Source: Hyaloscypha bicolor E
Lineage: Eukaryota > Ascomycota > Leotiomycetes > Helotiales > Hyaloscyphaceae
Direction of reading: 5' to 3'
Length of the DNA stretch: 64,000 nucleotides
Assembly: GCF_002865645.1 (NCBI RefSeq)
Contig: NW_020194618.1
Location: 712,885 to 776,884, forward strand
Shown in pieces: positions 48,436 to 59,984 of the stretch (the stretch's first letter is position 1; every line of letters starts with the position of its first letter). The translations under genes were made by a program, and so were the position numbers. The notes under the pieces were generated by a model that worked only from the letters and a program-made list of their open reading frames with translations, was not told the DNA's origin and did no database searches.

Positions 48436-49763
48436 ATGTTGCAATACTTCCGTGAAGCCCCACCAATCTCCAGGTACCCCCCTTTCCCCTTCCATCCCTC
48501 CCTTCTCGTCTTCCCTAACAACAACCCCCCAGGACTCTAGCAGCAATAACGTTCGCCCTCTCCCTCCTCGTCTACACCTACGTCCTCTCCTACTCCAACT
48601 TCGCTTTCCGTCCCCAAGCCTTCCTGCAACTGCCGCCCGAACTCTGGCGGCTCTTCACCCCTTTCTTCCTCACTGAGCGAGGGATTGGGGTTCTATGGGA
48701 TACGTACTTCTGTGAGCAACTAAACCAAGAACCTTAAAAGTATTGACGGCGGCTAATGACAGGCAAAGTGTATACCTATGGAGCGAAGCTGGAGGTTGCT
48801 TCGCCTAGATTCTCTCAGCGCGCGGATTTCTTTGCTTATATTTGTTTCGTTTGTCTTGTTATTTTGGTGAGTTGTGTACATTTGGCCCTTGCCATTCCAT
48901 TCCTCTTCTGTTGGCATTGAAGTTCATTTATATGGCATTATCCTCGAGTTGAGGAACCGTCTCAAATCTCTTTCAAAGTCTCCAATTTTCCACTCCCAAA
49001 CGGGACGCAAGTCAACCAAGTCCACTCATTTGGTTGATCACTTCCCCATCTTCCCCCTCCATTGAAAACTATTCTCCTCCCAGTTGGAAACTCTCTAACC
49101 AGGACGCAGGGCCTAAACATCGTCATCGGCGGCACGGCCTTCGCGACCCCCCTCGCACTAGCATTCATCACAACCTCCACCATCGACTCCTGGGGCCTCC
49201 CCGTCTCCCTCCTCGGCCTCGCCACCTTCCCATCGCAATACCTACCCTACGCATTCCTCCCCACCACCCTCCTAATCAGCGGGCCGATCGGCGCCCTCAT
49301 CCACGGCACCGGCCTCGTCGGAGCCCACCTGTACGACCTGCTGACCGGGCTGTACCCGCAGTATGGCGGGCCGAGAAGGAGTTTGATCGCGACGCCCGGA
49401 TGGATGAGGCGGCTGTGGGGCACGAGGGCGGAGCTCGTGAGACCGTATGGCACGGTGCTGAATGCGAATGCGGCTGTTGGGGCGGCTTCGGATGGCGTTG
49501 GAGTGTCTGCGTGGGGTGTTGGGTGGGGGAAGTGGGGGGAGGGACAGAGGCTGGGAGGCGATGCTGAGGTGGGAGGAGGGGGTGCAGGACTGCAGCGGGG
49601 ACGGTCAACGGCTGGGCTGGCTGTGGCTGGATTTGTGTTGATTAGTTGTGTGCTGGGAATGGTGTTCATGTGGTATAGGGATCCGGAGGGTTGGTGGACT
49701 ACGATTAAGGGAGAGTTGTTTGGTGGGGATATGTCGGGTGGGATGGCGACCAGTGGGGTCTAG
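48436..49763 (+). CDS. Derlin / DER1-family ER membrane protein (324 residues)
   Basis: Four exons: 48436-48473, 48533-48711, 48763-48866 and 49110-49763. Introns are 48474-48532, 48712-48762 and 48867-49109, all GT...AG, and frames join exactly. The first is bounded by PPIS-R and TLAAITF. The protein has the Derlin layout: MLQYFREAPPIS at the N-terminus, a first membrane segment, ELWRLFTPFF (with the conserved Trp-Arg), YGAKLE, several more membrane segments, QYLPYAFLP, and GLVGAHLYDLLTGLYP followed by ATPGWMRRLWG. Derlins are inactive rhomboid-like proteins that help extract misfolded proteins from the ER to the proteasome (ERAD). The C-terminal 110 residues are Gly-rich and end in one further hydrophobic segment (VAGFVLISCVLGMVFMW), which is unusual. 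Intron 3 is long for this genome, so exon 4's start is the least certain point. Confidence 0.85.
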
Positions 49764-49951
49764 GGATCGATGGCTGCGATTGAGGCGAGAGGAAGCCGAT
49801 TACTGTAACTTTGTCATCATTTGAGTTTTCCTCTGTGAGATTGAGTATCTGAAATGAAAAGAATGGCTCGTCTCGACTGCAATCATATAATTCTTGCAAT
49901 TGCTCATCCCTCGTTCTTTCCCTAACACGAAAGTAATTTGTTGGTGTGATA

Positions 49952-50144
49952 TACTATCCCCCCTCCCCCCTTGAATGCTTACAGTGGGTCCACTAGTAAC
50001 GCCACCCTGAAACCTCGTTTATAACCCCCAACTAGGAAATATCAGGTGCTTTCCAGAATCGCTATTGGCTATACACCCTTGAAATGGCCAGCGCTTGGGT
50101 GGTGTTATTTTTGGGCCACTGTAAGTATTCAAGGGGGGGTAGTA
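49952..50144. mobile_element. MITE, second copy of the family at 9218
   Basis: The left end is TACTATCCCCCCTCCCCCCT and the right end is AAGGGGGGGTAGTA. The inverted ends match over about 29 bases (TTGAATGCTTACAGTGG against CCACTGTAAGTATTCAA). TA lies at both outer ends. It shares the interior TAACGCCAC and AGGAAATATCAGGTGCTTT with the copy at 9218. It is non-coding. Confidence 0.75.
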
Positions 50145-50847
50145 TGCAGTACTGAGCTACGTATAGATTGTAAAGTAGAGAAGAAAGTGAGAACGGCTTC
50201 GATTGAACTGGAAAGCGGTAAAGACTTAATTGCGCCCATTTGGTGGAATGATGTGTGTATGGAGATGATGGCGAATATTGGACCCACTTGAAATGGTTCA
50301 TGGGGTGGATAGTATTGAACTGATAGAGGTGATGTCTTGCAGATGAGGAATTCGAACAACCAGGCTATAGTAGAACGTTCTCTCTTACATTAATAGAGCC
50401 AAGGAGATGGCTTATTAAACAAGGCATCAATCATCACTGAAATCATACAGAAACAATTCTAGAGCAGCACAAAGCTAAGAAGCATTTTAATAAAACCAGG
50501 CATAATCACGTGTTACCCGCTTATTAGATGCCTTTAACTGTGGTCAATTGGAAAGCTAGCTAGAGCGGAGGGTGAAGCTAAATATAAGAGAGTAAATAGA
50601 ATCACATGAACAATGAGCAGTGGGCCTGCTAAGCCGAGGGTGGCCATAAGGGGCTGAGGCACGTGACGCCACAGTCGTACCACCTGACCGCGCTCGGCCC
50701 GTCCCGTGACTACCCTATATCGACGTCAAACCCGTCTTCTTCCACTTCATAACTTGACTCTTCAACTCACAACGACACCAGCCAAATCTTCACCTCCGCC
50801 CAACCTGGCCCCCGAAGATCGGCAGCCAACACTACACCACCATCAAC
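50145..50847. other. Intergenic, promoter side of the MYND gene
   Basis: It contains the MITE end described separately, an AT-rich patch, and from about 50690 a leader rich in CA and C that precedes the ATG at 50848. No gene is supported. Confidence 0.4.
50265..50314. mobile_element. Detached right end of the same MITE family
   Basis: GGCGAATATTGGACCCAC followed by GGTTCATGGGGTGGATAGTA closely matches the right end of the copy at 9218-9430. No matching left end was found between 50145 and here, so this may be the true right end of a longer element starting at 49952 with internal material, or a second truncated insertion. Confidence 0.6.
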
Positions 50848-51465
50848 ATGTCCACCCGCCTCCCCCTCCACGAATTCAAGATCACCCACAGCGACTGGCC
50901 CACCACTGCCCCCTCGGCGGAAACGCCCATCGTGAACCCCCTCTCGCTCCTCCTCTGCCGCTACCCCAATGGCGCCTACCTCTCAAACCCAAACTTCATG
51001 CTCCTCTACTCGCGCGAGAATGCCTACGACAGGTACGTCGACCGCTTGTACGGAAGCCTGACGGCCGGCTCCTCGGCGCCCCTCGACCGGCCCAGGAAGA
51101 AAGGCGCGCAGACCTTCTGGATGAAGACGCATTCTGAGAATGAAGGCTTGCTGGAGTTGTTGGAGGCAGCAGGGATCTTGAAGAGGACCGGGCAGACGTT
51201 CAAGCAAGGGTTTGCGACGTTGGTGGCTGTGGAGACGCAATTGGTGGATGGACAGTGGGCAGAGGTGTGCCATAATCAGAAATGTGGGAAGAGAGAGCAG
51301 TTGGAGGCGGAGGGGGGCAGGATGAAGAGGTGTTCGAGGTGTAGGGATGTGTGGTATTGCAATGCAGAGTGTCAGAAGGCGGGTTGGCCAGAGCATAGAG
51401 GAGGGTGTAAGGTGTATAAAGAGGCTGCTGAGAAGAGGGCGGCGGTTGAGGAGGAGACTGTTTGA
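50848..51465 (+). CDS. MYND-type zinc-finger protein (205 residues)
   Basis: Single exon starting at the ATG in CAACATGTCC. The C-terminus carries a complete MYND finger: Cys141, Cys146, Cys162, Cys165, Cys171, Cys175, His183 and Cys187, with the typical CSRCRDVWYC, ECQKAGWPEHRGGC core. The first 140 residues form a compact region without a domain I can name (DRYVDRLYGS, FWMKTHSENEG, LLELLEAAGIL). MYND fingers bind proline-rich partner peptides, often in transcription or protein complexes. The family is common in fungi as small MYND-only proteins. The stop at 51463-51465 lies less than 100 bases from the converging GH93-like gene. Confidence 0.85.
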   Translation: MSTRLPLHEFKITHSDWPTTAPSAETPIVNPLSLLLCRYPNGAYLSNPNFMLLYSRENAYDRYVDRLYGSLTAGSSAPLDRPRKKGAQTFWMKTHSENEGLLELLEAAGILKRTGQTFKQGFATLVAVETQLVDGQWAEVCHNQKCGKREQLEAEGGRMKRCSRCRDVWYCNAECQKAGWPEHRGGCKVYKEAAEKRAAVEEETV

Positions 51466-51556
51466 GGAGATGCACGTAGGGAGTGCGAAAAGTATGTTAT
51501 TTGAGGTGTTTGATCTCATGGAAGCAATGTTCGACTTCGGAAACCGGATATCAATA

Positions 51557-52713
51557 CTAACCAGTATAAGTAATCTTCCTCGTCTTGCATCCGCCATTGT
51601 GATCAAACAAAATCAGCACATTTCCCCCGTCTAATTTCATAATCCCACCCCAACCACTCTCTCCTTCCTCAGGTCCAACCAGCATCTTGACCCGCCAGTC
51701 CCCGGGACGACCATAAATTGCCTTCAAGCGCGATCCAGTTCCATCCTCATTTGTCTGAAAAGTGACCAAGAGTCCGAAACCACACGCTGCAACCTGCGGA
51801 GCAGCAGCAACACCTTTCTTCGCACGGTAAACCACTGAGCGGTCTCCCCACGTCTTACCATCATCTACCTCGCATCAACATGAATCCCCGCTTTCTTCCA
51901 AAGGAAAAGTTAGGGAGACTCACCACGCGAGGTGACAGATTTGATATGCATAATCCCATCCTCATCCGTCTCAAACACAGCAACCAACAGACGTGATACC
52001 TCGGCAACCCCTATCATCCCATCTCTCGCCAAAATCCCTTGTCCCGAGATCACCTTGGCCTCTCCCCAGGAGTGGCCGTCGTCGTGGGAGATGCGCTGGA
52101 TTGAATCTTGATCGAGGGGACTGTTTTCGCGGCTGTAGTAGAGTTGGAGATCGCCGTCCTTGGCGAGACGGAGGAAAGGTTCCCAGAGGCCCCGCGCCGG
52201 GTTTGAGCTCTGCTCCCGCGGTCAGCATGAAATGGAGTGTGTTCGAAGGCACAGGAAGTACCTCTTCCGCCGTTGAAAGATACTTCCAGCATCTACCGCC
52301 ATCGTCCGAGACACAGATCGTGATCCGGAAATACATCTGGTGACCCACGGCGTTCGTGGTATGGTTTCGAAAGGCGCAGAGGACATTCCCATTTTTCAGC
52401 TGGAGGAGGAATGGGTTGTCAACATCACCGATTCCTCGAGTCACCTGTTTTGATATGTCAATTAGTCGCGGATGTCTTGGGACATTGGGATTGAGGTTGC
52501 TGGTACCTCGCCAAGACGCTCCCAAACTAAGTTATCATCGAGAATTGAACAACCCAAGCTATTATTGAGAGCTGGGCAATACGTTGTAACGATGACGTTC
52601 TCTCCGTTCTCGAATGCGGTGTACACGCCAAGAAGCAATCCATTACGTAGTTTGGTCGCGCGAGGATAGGTGCCGTGACCCATGTGACTTGGTTGAGCGG
52701 TAAGTTCAAACAT
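51557..52713 (-). CDS. GH93-like / BNR (Asp-box) sialidase-fold protein (327 residues)
   Basis: Four exons on the minus strand: 52507-52713, 52262-52444, 51924-52209 and 51557-51864. Introns are 52445-52506, 52210-52261 and 51865-51923; the sum is 328 codons with the stop. The start MFELTAQPSHMGHGTYPRA is followed by the conserved GTYPRATKL and FENGENVIV. There are three Asp-boxes: VSDDGGRCW, ISHDDGHSW and SRDDGKTW. Other family landmarks are DVDNPFLLQL, LCAFRNH, LWEPFLRLAKDG, QLYYSREN, GMIGVAEV, AVFETDEDG and FDHNGG. This is the six-bladed propeller of GH93 exo-arabinanases and related BNR proteins, which remove arabinobiose from arabinan. No signal peptide is visible, which is odd for a secreted wall-degrading enzyme; an upstream exon or an intracellular role is possible. 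Confidence 0.8.
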
Positions 52714-53076
52714 TTCGTTATTCTGCGTTGGCGTGGGGTAGTGTGGTGATGCTTTGGTTTTGTTGATGTTTTGTTTGCAAAGTCTGGGAGGGAAGAATGC
52801 GTCTTGAGGTGTTGGACAGCACGATATGCTTGGCAATGATTTGGCTATATGATAGACACTTTGAGAGAGGTATATTAATGAAATTGATTATACTAGTCAA
52901 AAACTTACGGACGATTGGTCAAGCGCCAGGAAGACTTCTACGCGAATAGAAAAGGTATTCCATTCCGGAAACCATCCAAAAGTCAGGCATAAAACACATC
53001 CTCGGTATCAACCCGTTCCCCAAAAAGCTGTCTTACACCCCACCTACCGGAGATGTTTCGTCCCTTTCGTCACCGC

Positions 53077-53367
53077 TTACCACATAGGAGGATAACGACA
53101 TCCACCTCCGCCATAGCCCGGATATCGATATCTGTAGGGGGGGTATGTAGGCGAGCTCGGCCCGGAGGAGTGGACATAGTCGCTTGGCGACGAAGGAGAG
53201 ATTGATCCAGATGGAAGGCGAATAGCCAAGGTTTCAAGATAAGGCTCGACATTCTGTGCCAAAAGCCGAGAGTCGACGGTGTGGATTGTTCGTCCTAAAT
53301 ATTGAGAGCAGTCAATACAGATGCTTCTTGGTTTGGTCTCTCGACATTGCGGACAGATGAGTGTCAT
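53077..53367 (-). CDS. Small zinc-ribbon-like protein (96 residues)
   Basis: A single minus-strand frame begins MTLICPQCRETKPRSICIDC, with two C-x2-C pairs 11 residues apart, the pattern of a short zinc ribbon. The middle is ordinary. The end is rich in Ser, Pro, Tyr and Gly (YPPYRYRYPGYGGGG). A CAAGTTAAACTTGACTTAACC-type leader region lies upstream. I do not recognise a family. The gene could continue through an intron at its 3' side. It lies between the GH93-like gene and the HET pseudogene. Confidence 0.5.
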   Translation of the reverse strand: MTLICPQCRETKPRSICIDCSQYLGRTIHTVDSRLLAQNVEPYLETLAIRLPSGSISPSSPSDYVHSSGPSSPTYPPYRYRYPGYGGGGCRYPPMW

Positions 53368-53780
53368 TTCGGTTCCGGGTTTGCTGATAGCTAGTGGACT
53401 TGCGTGCTGTTGTGGTTAAGTTTGACTTGAGTTAAGTTGAGAAAGTTAGTTGTTGATGAGATGGAGAAGATGGATCCAAGGGAAGAATTGGGGAGTTTTT
53501 ATAAGCAATTGGAGAGTTCAGGAAGATTCGAAGAAGTCTTAAAGGGTGTGTGGGATTAACTGTTCTGTGAACATAGAGGTTGAGTAAGGAGGTTGCTGAA
53601 GAGGCATTCTGCCCCACACAATCAGAAGTTGCAAAGTGGTCCTCTAGGTGATTAAGGAATATTGTTGCTTCCCGGGGACTGTTTCAACGAAGCAGTTATT
53701 CAAAAGCTGCAAGAAACTCAACTCCATAGCTTGAAACATAATCTCAAGGGCTTGAATAACGGGTGTAGCAATGGGACAGC

Positions 53781-54700
53781 TTACGAATAAAAGCTGGTAG
53801 TGTCGTCATTGACGGTTAAGATTCCACACCCCTTGAAAATCCCAGGTGCATCTCCTGTTTCGAGAATAAGTCCGTCGTATTTACTTTCAGAGTTGGTGTT
53901 AAGCTGCCCAACGGGTAGGGAAAACAAGTCGATCGGGAGCTGAAGAACGGGACTTGCGAAATCGAACGCCAGTTGAATTTCCAAGCAGGAGAAGCTCCTC
54001 CGACCATCCACGCTTTCGATTTTGAAGCAATGCTTTCTGGTGCAAAATTCACTGGACTTAGCCCTTGGAACCGTATGTTCGAGAGTGAATGGGCTCGAAT
54101 GGCCCCTAAATTTGTGTCGTTCGAATATTGCATCCACACTTCCCCCCCTTCCACCATTAATTTCAAGTCCTTAGTGATATGGTAGTTTAGAAATATCTCT
54201 CCATCAAGACTCGCCCATGACCAAGTTGGAGCCCGATATTGACTTGACTCGAAGACTTGGATGCATTCTGGGGCTGCCACATCGACTGGGCGACGAGGTT
54301 GTTACGCCACAGCCCAGCCAAATACGGCCCCGAATCCCAGCGCTGCGCGAATTGCTTGGCGATCCAGCCAACAGCCACCAACTTGTCGCGCTCGTTGGTG
54401 AGAAGGCACTTCGAGTAGACTGAGACGATTTGTCGCCAACTACGGTCTCTCTCTGGTCCCAAAAATCTAGAGTTCCTGTCCTTCAGAGAAGCACCAAATC
54501 TGAAACCTCCTTCGGATTGGATCGTGGAAGCGCTACCTCACCACATTCCCAGAGTATATATTCGTCACCGAAGTGGAGATTTCTTGGAGACAAAACGCGT
54601 TCTTGGACCGCCCTTGAATTCGGAAAGTCAATTTCTTCTTTTCAAGGTTCTCCCCGGATCGACAGCACAGCCTCGAAAGAGAACGTTCATGATACCCCTG
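53781..54700 (-). pseudogene. HET-domain protein, broken C-terminal two thirds
   Basis: Read on the minus strand, the conserved post-HET landmarks appear in order but in three frames. They are AVQERVLSPRNLHFGDEY with ILWECGEVALP (about 54545-54625), WRQIVSVYSKCLLTNERDK and GIAKQF-like WIAKQFAQRW (54300-54440), AGLWRNNLVAQSMW (54270-54300), YRAPTWSWASLDGEI (about 54190-54235), and a tail with DGLILE and GIFKGCGIL (53800-53880). Stops or frame changes lie near 54460, near 54275 and near 54000. The HET domain proper should lie to the right, where the AT-rich block starts at about 54870 and nothing can be read. HET proteins trigger death of incompatible fused cells; this copy is dead. Confidence 0.65.
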
Positions 54701-54869
54701 GGAAGTATATCATACGAAACAAGATTTCTCAGGGCCGAGAGAAAAAAGATAACAGGAGTCTGGTAAACTTACAGCCACACGCGAACAAGGGGAAATTGCT
54801 GTCTCAAGAAATCTTCCTTCGGCCCGAAACGCCGAAAATATCGTCGAGTCCGATCCGAACCTTGCATAA

Positions 54870-55200
54870 TAATAATATATTTTTTATAATAGTTTATATG
54901 CCCTTAAAAATTCTCATTTATTAGACTAAAACTATTATTAGTTATTAAGACTTATTTCGAAATATAAAAGTCTAGAGTTTAAATTAAATCTTTAATATTA
55001 AGAACTCGCATTTACTTACTCTTAATTTTTATAATATTAAGTAATATAAAAGTAGTTATTTTTAATAATTTTAATAATTACTAAATTCGTTATATAACTA
55101 GTTTAATATTTAATTAATATTAAGATAAGCTTTAAATAAATTAGTCAAATCCATAATAATAATATAAATTTATATCTCGAAATAAAACTTAGTAAAATAG
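54870..55200. repeat. RIP-degraded AT-rich flank of the gypsy element
   Basis: AT-rich sequence between the HET pseudogene and the gypsy 5' LTR. It ends in AATAG at 55196-55200, which is the target-site duplication. Nothing else can be read. Confidence 0.6.
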
Positions 55201-55405
55201 TATAATGGCTGGTATAAGGGCATGATCTACCAAGGACAGGATATCAGAAATAGGCACAAAACGAAGCTAAGCCAGAATTACTTGGACGGAATAATACTAA
55301 AGGTCAAGGCATCCTCCCTATTTTATTTCATAGCTTAGTATTTTCTAATATATAAGATTCTTTAAACTTTGAGCCTTTAACTATTATATTAATTCCGCTA
55401 TTATA
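55201..55405 (+). repeat. Gypsy 5' LTR, RIP-altered
   Basis: 205 bases starting TATAATGGCTGG and ending CCGCTATTATA. Relative to the 3' LTR nearly all differences are toward A or T in this copy. The 3' copy keeps the original-looking CCGCCGTCACA end. Confidence 0.9.
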
Positions 55406-55406
55406 T

Positions 55407-55417
55407 AATACTAAGCT
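55407..55417 (+). promoter_or_regulatory. Putative self-primer binding site of the gypsy element
   Basis: AATACTAAGCT, one base after the 5' LTR, is the exact complement of AGCTTAGTATT inside the LTR (about 63065-63075 in the 3' copy). Eleven paired bases adjoining the LTR is the arrangement used for self-primed reverse transcription in Tf1/sushi elements. Confidence 0.6.
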
Positions 55418-57165
55418 TACTTGACTTGGCCTATAAAAGCAATATAATATTACCGGTAAAGGACCTGTATTTATTCTTAAAAAGCAAAAACAGAATACTG
55501 CTTTTAATATTTAATAACCTCCTTGAACTATAAAGAACTAGAGAGCTTAACTAGAAGTATAACGTCTATAATCTAGTTAACCTCGGAGCCTAACCCTTAA
55601 CTAGAGCAGATAATATTCTCCTTCTAGTAATTAGTTTTTTACTAATATAAAAAAAAGGAAAATATTATTTTCTATAACCCGATTAATCTCGGAGCCTGAT
55701 CCTTAACTAGAATAAATAATATTCCCTTAATACTAATAAGAGTAAAAGAACCGGCCCTCTTTCTTAGTATAAGAAGAATTAGTAATAGTTTACTAATTTA
55801 AAATAAGAAAAGATAATAGTCGGTTTTAGTCTACTAATTTAAAACTAAATAAGATAATAATTAGTTATAGTTTACTAATATTAAATAAGAAGAACTTACT
55901 TAGTACTTACTTTTATAGCTAATATTTCTTCTAAAGCTATTATAAATAGCCCGGGGCCAAGTACTACTATTATAGGTATATTAGATAAAAGGCTCTAGTA
56001 TAATAAAATAAAGAAGCTAGACTTTAATATTATAAACCCATATTACCGGGAAAGCTATTATAATACTATTCTAGAAAAAGATATTAAAAAGTAGCTAGCT
56101 AACTTGAAACTTAAAATTAATATAAATATTCTAAAAATAGATAAGGCCTAGTAGAAATTACTTATACGAGATAACCTTATTAATAAATACTATCTTATAG
56201 CTAATAAATAAGCGGAATACTACTAGAAATTTCACTTATATATTAACTAACTTACTAAAAAAGTTAATAAGCTAGAGATAATTACTAATTAACTTTATAT
56301 AAGGGAAAGACTAGTATAAGAAGAAGTAATAAAGTAAAGATCTAAATAGGCAGATATTTAGGAATATTATAGATTTATATTAGAAGAACTATTTAGGGGC
56401 TAATACTAAGGCTTTCTCCCGCTTTTAGTCTATAGTAATTAATTATAGCTTATTAGAATTAAGGATCTTACCCTATTTATAAATAAAAATAATTACTAGA
56501 TTAATAATTAGATATTTAATATAAGAAATAAACTAATATAGAACTTCTCTGAATTTAATAATAAATTACTAAAAATTACTTATATAATATAACTAGTTAC
56601 TAGAAATACCCGTAACTTTATTTATAATTAACTAGAACCTGGATTAGTTAGATAGATCTTAATTACTAAATAGATCTTTAAGATTTTCTAGTAAGCTTAT
56701 AATAAAAGTAAAGAGATAAAGTACTAGGAAATAAAAGAGGTATACTAGTACCTGAAATAAAGAAATAAGCTATTTCCGGTATTCTAGGTAAAGTTTATTT
56801 ACTTAATAATAAAACTAGGAAAGTTACCGGATAACTAATATAATAACTTAATAGATAAAATAAATCTCGAGCTACTTAAGAGTTTAGGTAATAAGAAGTT
56901 TAATATTTCTAGGGACCTTATTAAATAGTATATAAAATAAGAGAATAGGCTTCTTTTAATTAAAATTTAGTAATTCCAGGAGAAATAACTAGTAGAAATT
57001 ACTTACTATTAAATACTATTTCGGGCTAGAAAGCCTGCCGGAATTTAAGAAGCTATAGTAATCCTATATCTAATAAATTAATCTTAGTAACTAGTATTTC
57101 TATAGCTAAAGAAGGCAGTCCGTCGAGAATTTAAGAAAAGACTAGACTAGCTAAAGAGTCTTTAT

Positions 57166-57207
57166 TATTATAGCTATAGAAAGCCTAGATATATAAAAAG
57201 TACCTAT
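57166..57207 (+). pseudogene. Gypsy Gag zinc knuckle with all ligands mutated to Tyr
   Basis: The frame reads YYSYRKPRYIKSTY. In the expected C-x2-C-x4-H-x4-C knuckle, the three Cys and the His fall exactly on four Tyr codons (TAT), each one G-to-A or C-to-T change away. Surrounding residues (KP, IKST) fit a Gag nucleocapsid. Confidence 0.75.
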
Positions 57208-58639
57208 TCTAACTTTAATAAGATTATACTTATTAAAGAGAATTATTTAGAAAGAGCTAATAATTCAGGAATAAATAATAAGAATACTAATTCTTATCTA
57301 TTATCTAATAAGAAATATAATATTAATAAGTTAGGAAAAGTCTAGCTCTAGGTATAGAGATAGCTCTTCTAAAATAAGAACTTTACTAAGAACCTATAAA
57401 TCTTACTTAGCTAATTAGTAGAAACTAGTTCCTTATTAATTATTAAATATACTAGAAAGGCAAAACCATAACTTTTTAGTACTTAGTAAATACTAGAGTA
57501 AATATATATACTCTAATTAACTAAAAATATATTTATTCCTTAATAAAAGTACTATAAATACTCTTATATAAACTCAAAACCCCTATTCTCTTATAAGATT
57601 TTAATAAATAACCTAGTAAAGCTATTTAATATCTAGCTACTATAGATCTAGCTATTAATTAGTACTTCTAAATTTAATAATACTTACTTACTACTAACCT
57701 TAGCTCTTATAATATAATTCTGAAAAGGAAATAGCTAGTAAAGTATAATATCTTATTAAATTATTAATAGAATTAACTTTATTAGCTAGAGAACTATAAG
57801 ATAAATTAGCCGGACCTTACTTAGAAAATCTAATAGTTTAATAAGAAATATTAAAAAAAAAAATTACTTTGAAAATACTTTAACTAGAATCCTGAAAAAG
57901 ACTAGTAAAATCAGATCCGAGAAGTAAAAAAATATACTTCTTATTTCTTTATAAGACCTTAATACTTTCGAAATAGTTAAGCTACTAGATTATTCTTATT
58001 ATTTTATTAAAATAGCTATCTTCTAATTAAGTACTAAAGATTCCAATAACTTAGTCGGATTAGTTACTATTAATAAGATTAACTATATACTTAAGAAATA
58101 GGATTATAAACTAAAGAGATATTTACTATTACCTATAGTAATTAGATAACTAATATTATAGCCTAACGGGTATTATACTTAAACTAGTAACCTAATATAC
58201 TCTCTAGATATAAATAAATCTAATACTCTCGGTAATATACTATTTTTTAATCCTAAAGAACTTTAAGAGCTTTAGATATTTCTTCTTATATAATTATATA
58301 ATATAGCTAGAATATTTTTTAAGAAAGTAGTAAATAAGCTTCCCTAGTCTTAATTCTTTAACTATAAGCTTCGTTTTAATAGACTAGACCCTTTAATAAA
58401 AACGGCCTATTTCTATAAGATAAACTTTAATAAACTCGAAAAAATAAGAGAATATCTTATTAAGAACCTAAAAAAGAATTTTATTAAGCTATCTGAATTC
58501 CTCTTCTTATTATTAGTTTTATTTATTAAAAAGAAAAACAGTAGCCTATAATTTTGTATTAACTATTAATAGCTAAATATTATAATAAAAAAGAACTACT
58601 ACTTCCTATTACTTATTACCGAGACTCTTAATTAATTAG

Positions 58640-58860
58640 CTAAATTATTAGTATTTACTAAATTAGATATTTAATATAAAACTAGCTTCTATAATATAAG
58701 TAGCTTTTAAAACGAGATATAAATTATTTAAACTAGTAGTTTTACTATTTAGACTCTATAATAGTTTAGTAATTTTCTAGTAATATATTAATACTATTCT
58801 AATAGACTATTTAGATAACTTTTATTTGGCCTATATTAATAATATACTAATCTTTTTTAA
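58640..58860 (+). pseudogene. Gypsy reverse transcriptase relic
   Basis: It reads FTKLDI followed by a stop, then about 55 residues later YINNILIF (58832-58855). In Ty3/gypsy polymerases these are the TKLD motif, with the first catalytic Asp kept, and the YxDD motif, both of whose Asp codons (GAT) now read AAT. Confidence 0.8.
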
Positions 58861-59984
58861 GAATAAGAAGAAGTATTAATAATATATTAGAATAGTTCTA
58901 TAAAAGCTTTAGGATACCGGATTATAAGTTAATATCCGTAAATATAAATTTGAAGTTTCTAAGATAATATTCTTAGGATTTATTATCTTAAATTAAGGTA
59001 TATAGGTAAATTCTACTAAAACCTCTATTATCCGAAACTAGTACTAACTTATAATAAAAAGAGAGATATAATTATTTTTGGGCTTTTATAACTTCTATTA
59101 TAGGTTTATCTAAGCCTATAAATATATTTCCTATTCCCTAAATCATCTAACTAAAAAGGATACTTTACTAAAATTTATACTTAATAAAACCTAGCTAGAT
59201 GCCTTTAATTAGCTTAAAGATCTACTTCTCTCTATTTCTATATTTCTCTATTTTAAATATAATAGGGAAACCTGCCTAAAAACTAACTATTTAGATCTAG
59301 TTACTATAGATATACTCTCTTAAAAAAGCCTAGAGAACAGATAATAATACCCGGTCTAATTTTATTCTAAAGTTCTTTAAGGAGCCAAAAGCCATTATAA
59401 AGTTTATAATAAGGAATTCCTTACTATTATTTAAGGACTCCGGGAATAATAGGTAGAACTAATTAGCTTATCTAATTTTCTAATTATTACTAATTATAAA
59501 GCTCTTAAGTATTTTAGTACTAAGAGGCTCTTAAATAAGTAATAAATCTAATAGATAGGTTTCCTATTATAATTCTATTACTAGATTACCTATTAGCTAA
59601 GTAAAGATAATATTATTACTAATATCTTATTTTAAAAGAATAAGCTTATACTAATTCAGAAATAAGCCAAGAAAGCTAAGAGAACTAGATAAGTTATTTT
59701 ATTAGACCTAATTCTTATTTTTACTAAGATAATAAATATGGCTTATACTTTTATTAAAATAGAAGAAATAAATAAGCTATTTATTATAATTAAAGTTTTA
59801 TAAGCTAATTAGACGAACCTAGCCCTAGAGAATAAATATAGGAAAGCCCGGAAGAATACGGATCTATAAGAAATATTAAATAGCTATATACTTTATAATA
59901 AAAGACTTATTATACTAGATAGATATAATAATCTATAAACTAGGCTCCTATAATAAATCCATAATATAATAACTATTATATATC

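Noticed and set aside
49062..49763. Separate gene starting at the ATG at 49062
   Set aside because: Upstream exons from 48436 join in frame and complete a Derlin; the ATG lies in intron 3.
50706..51137. 143-codon Pro/His/Leu-rich plus-strand frame
   Set aside because: It is an out-of-frame shadow of the leader and start of the MYND gene.
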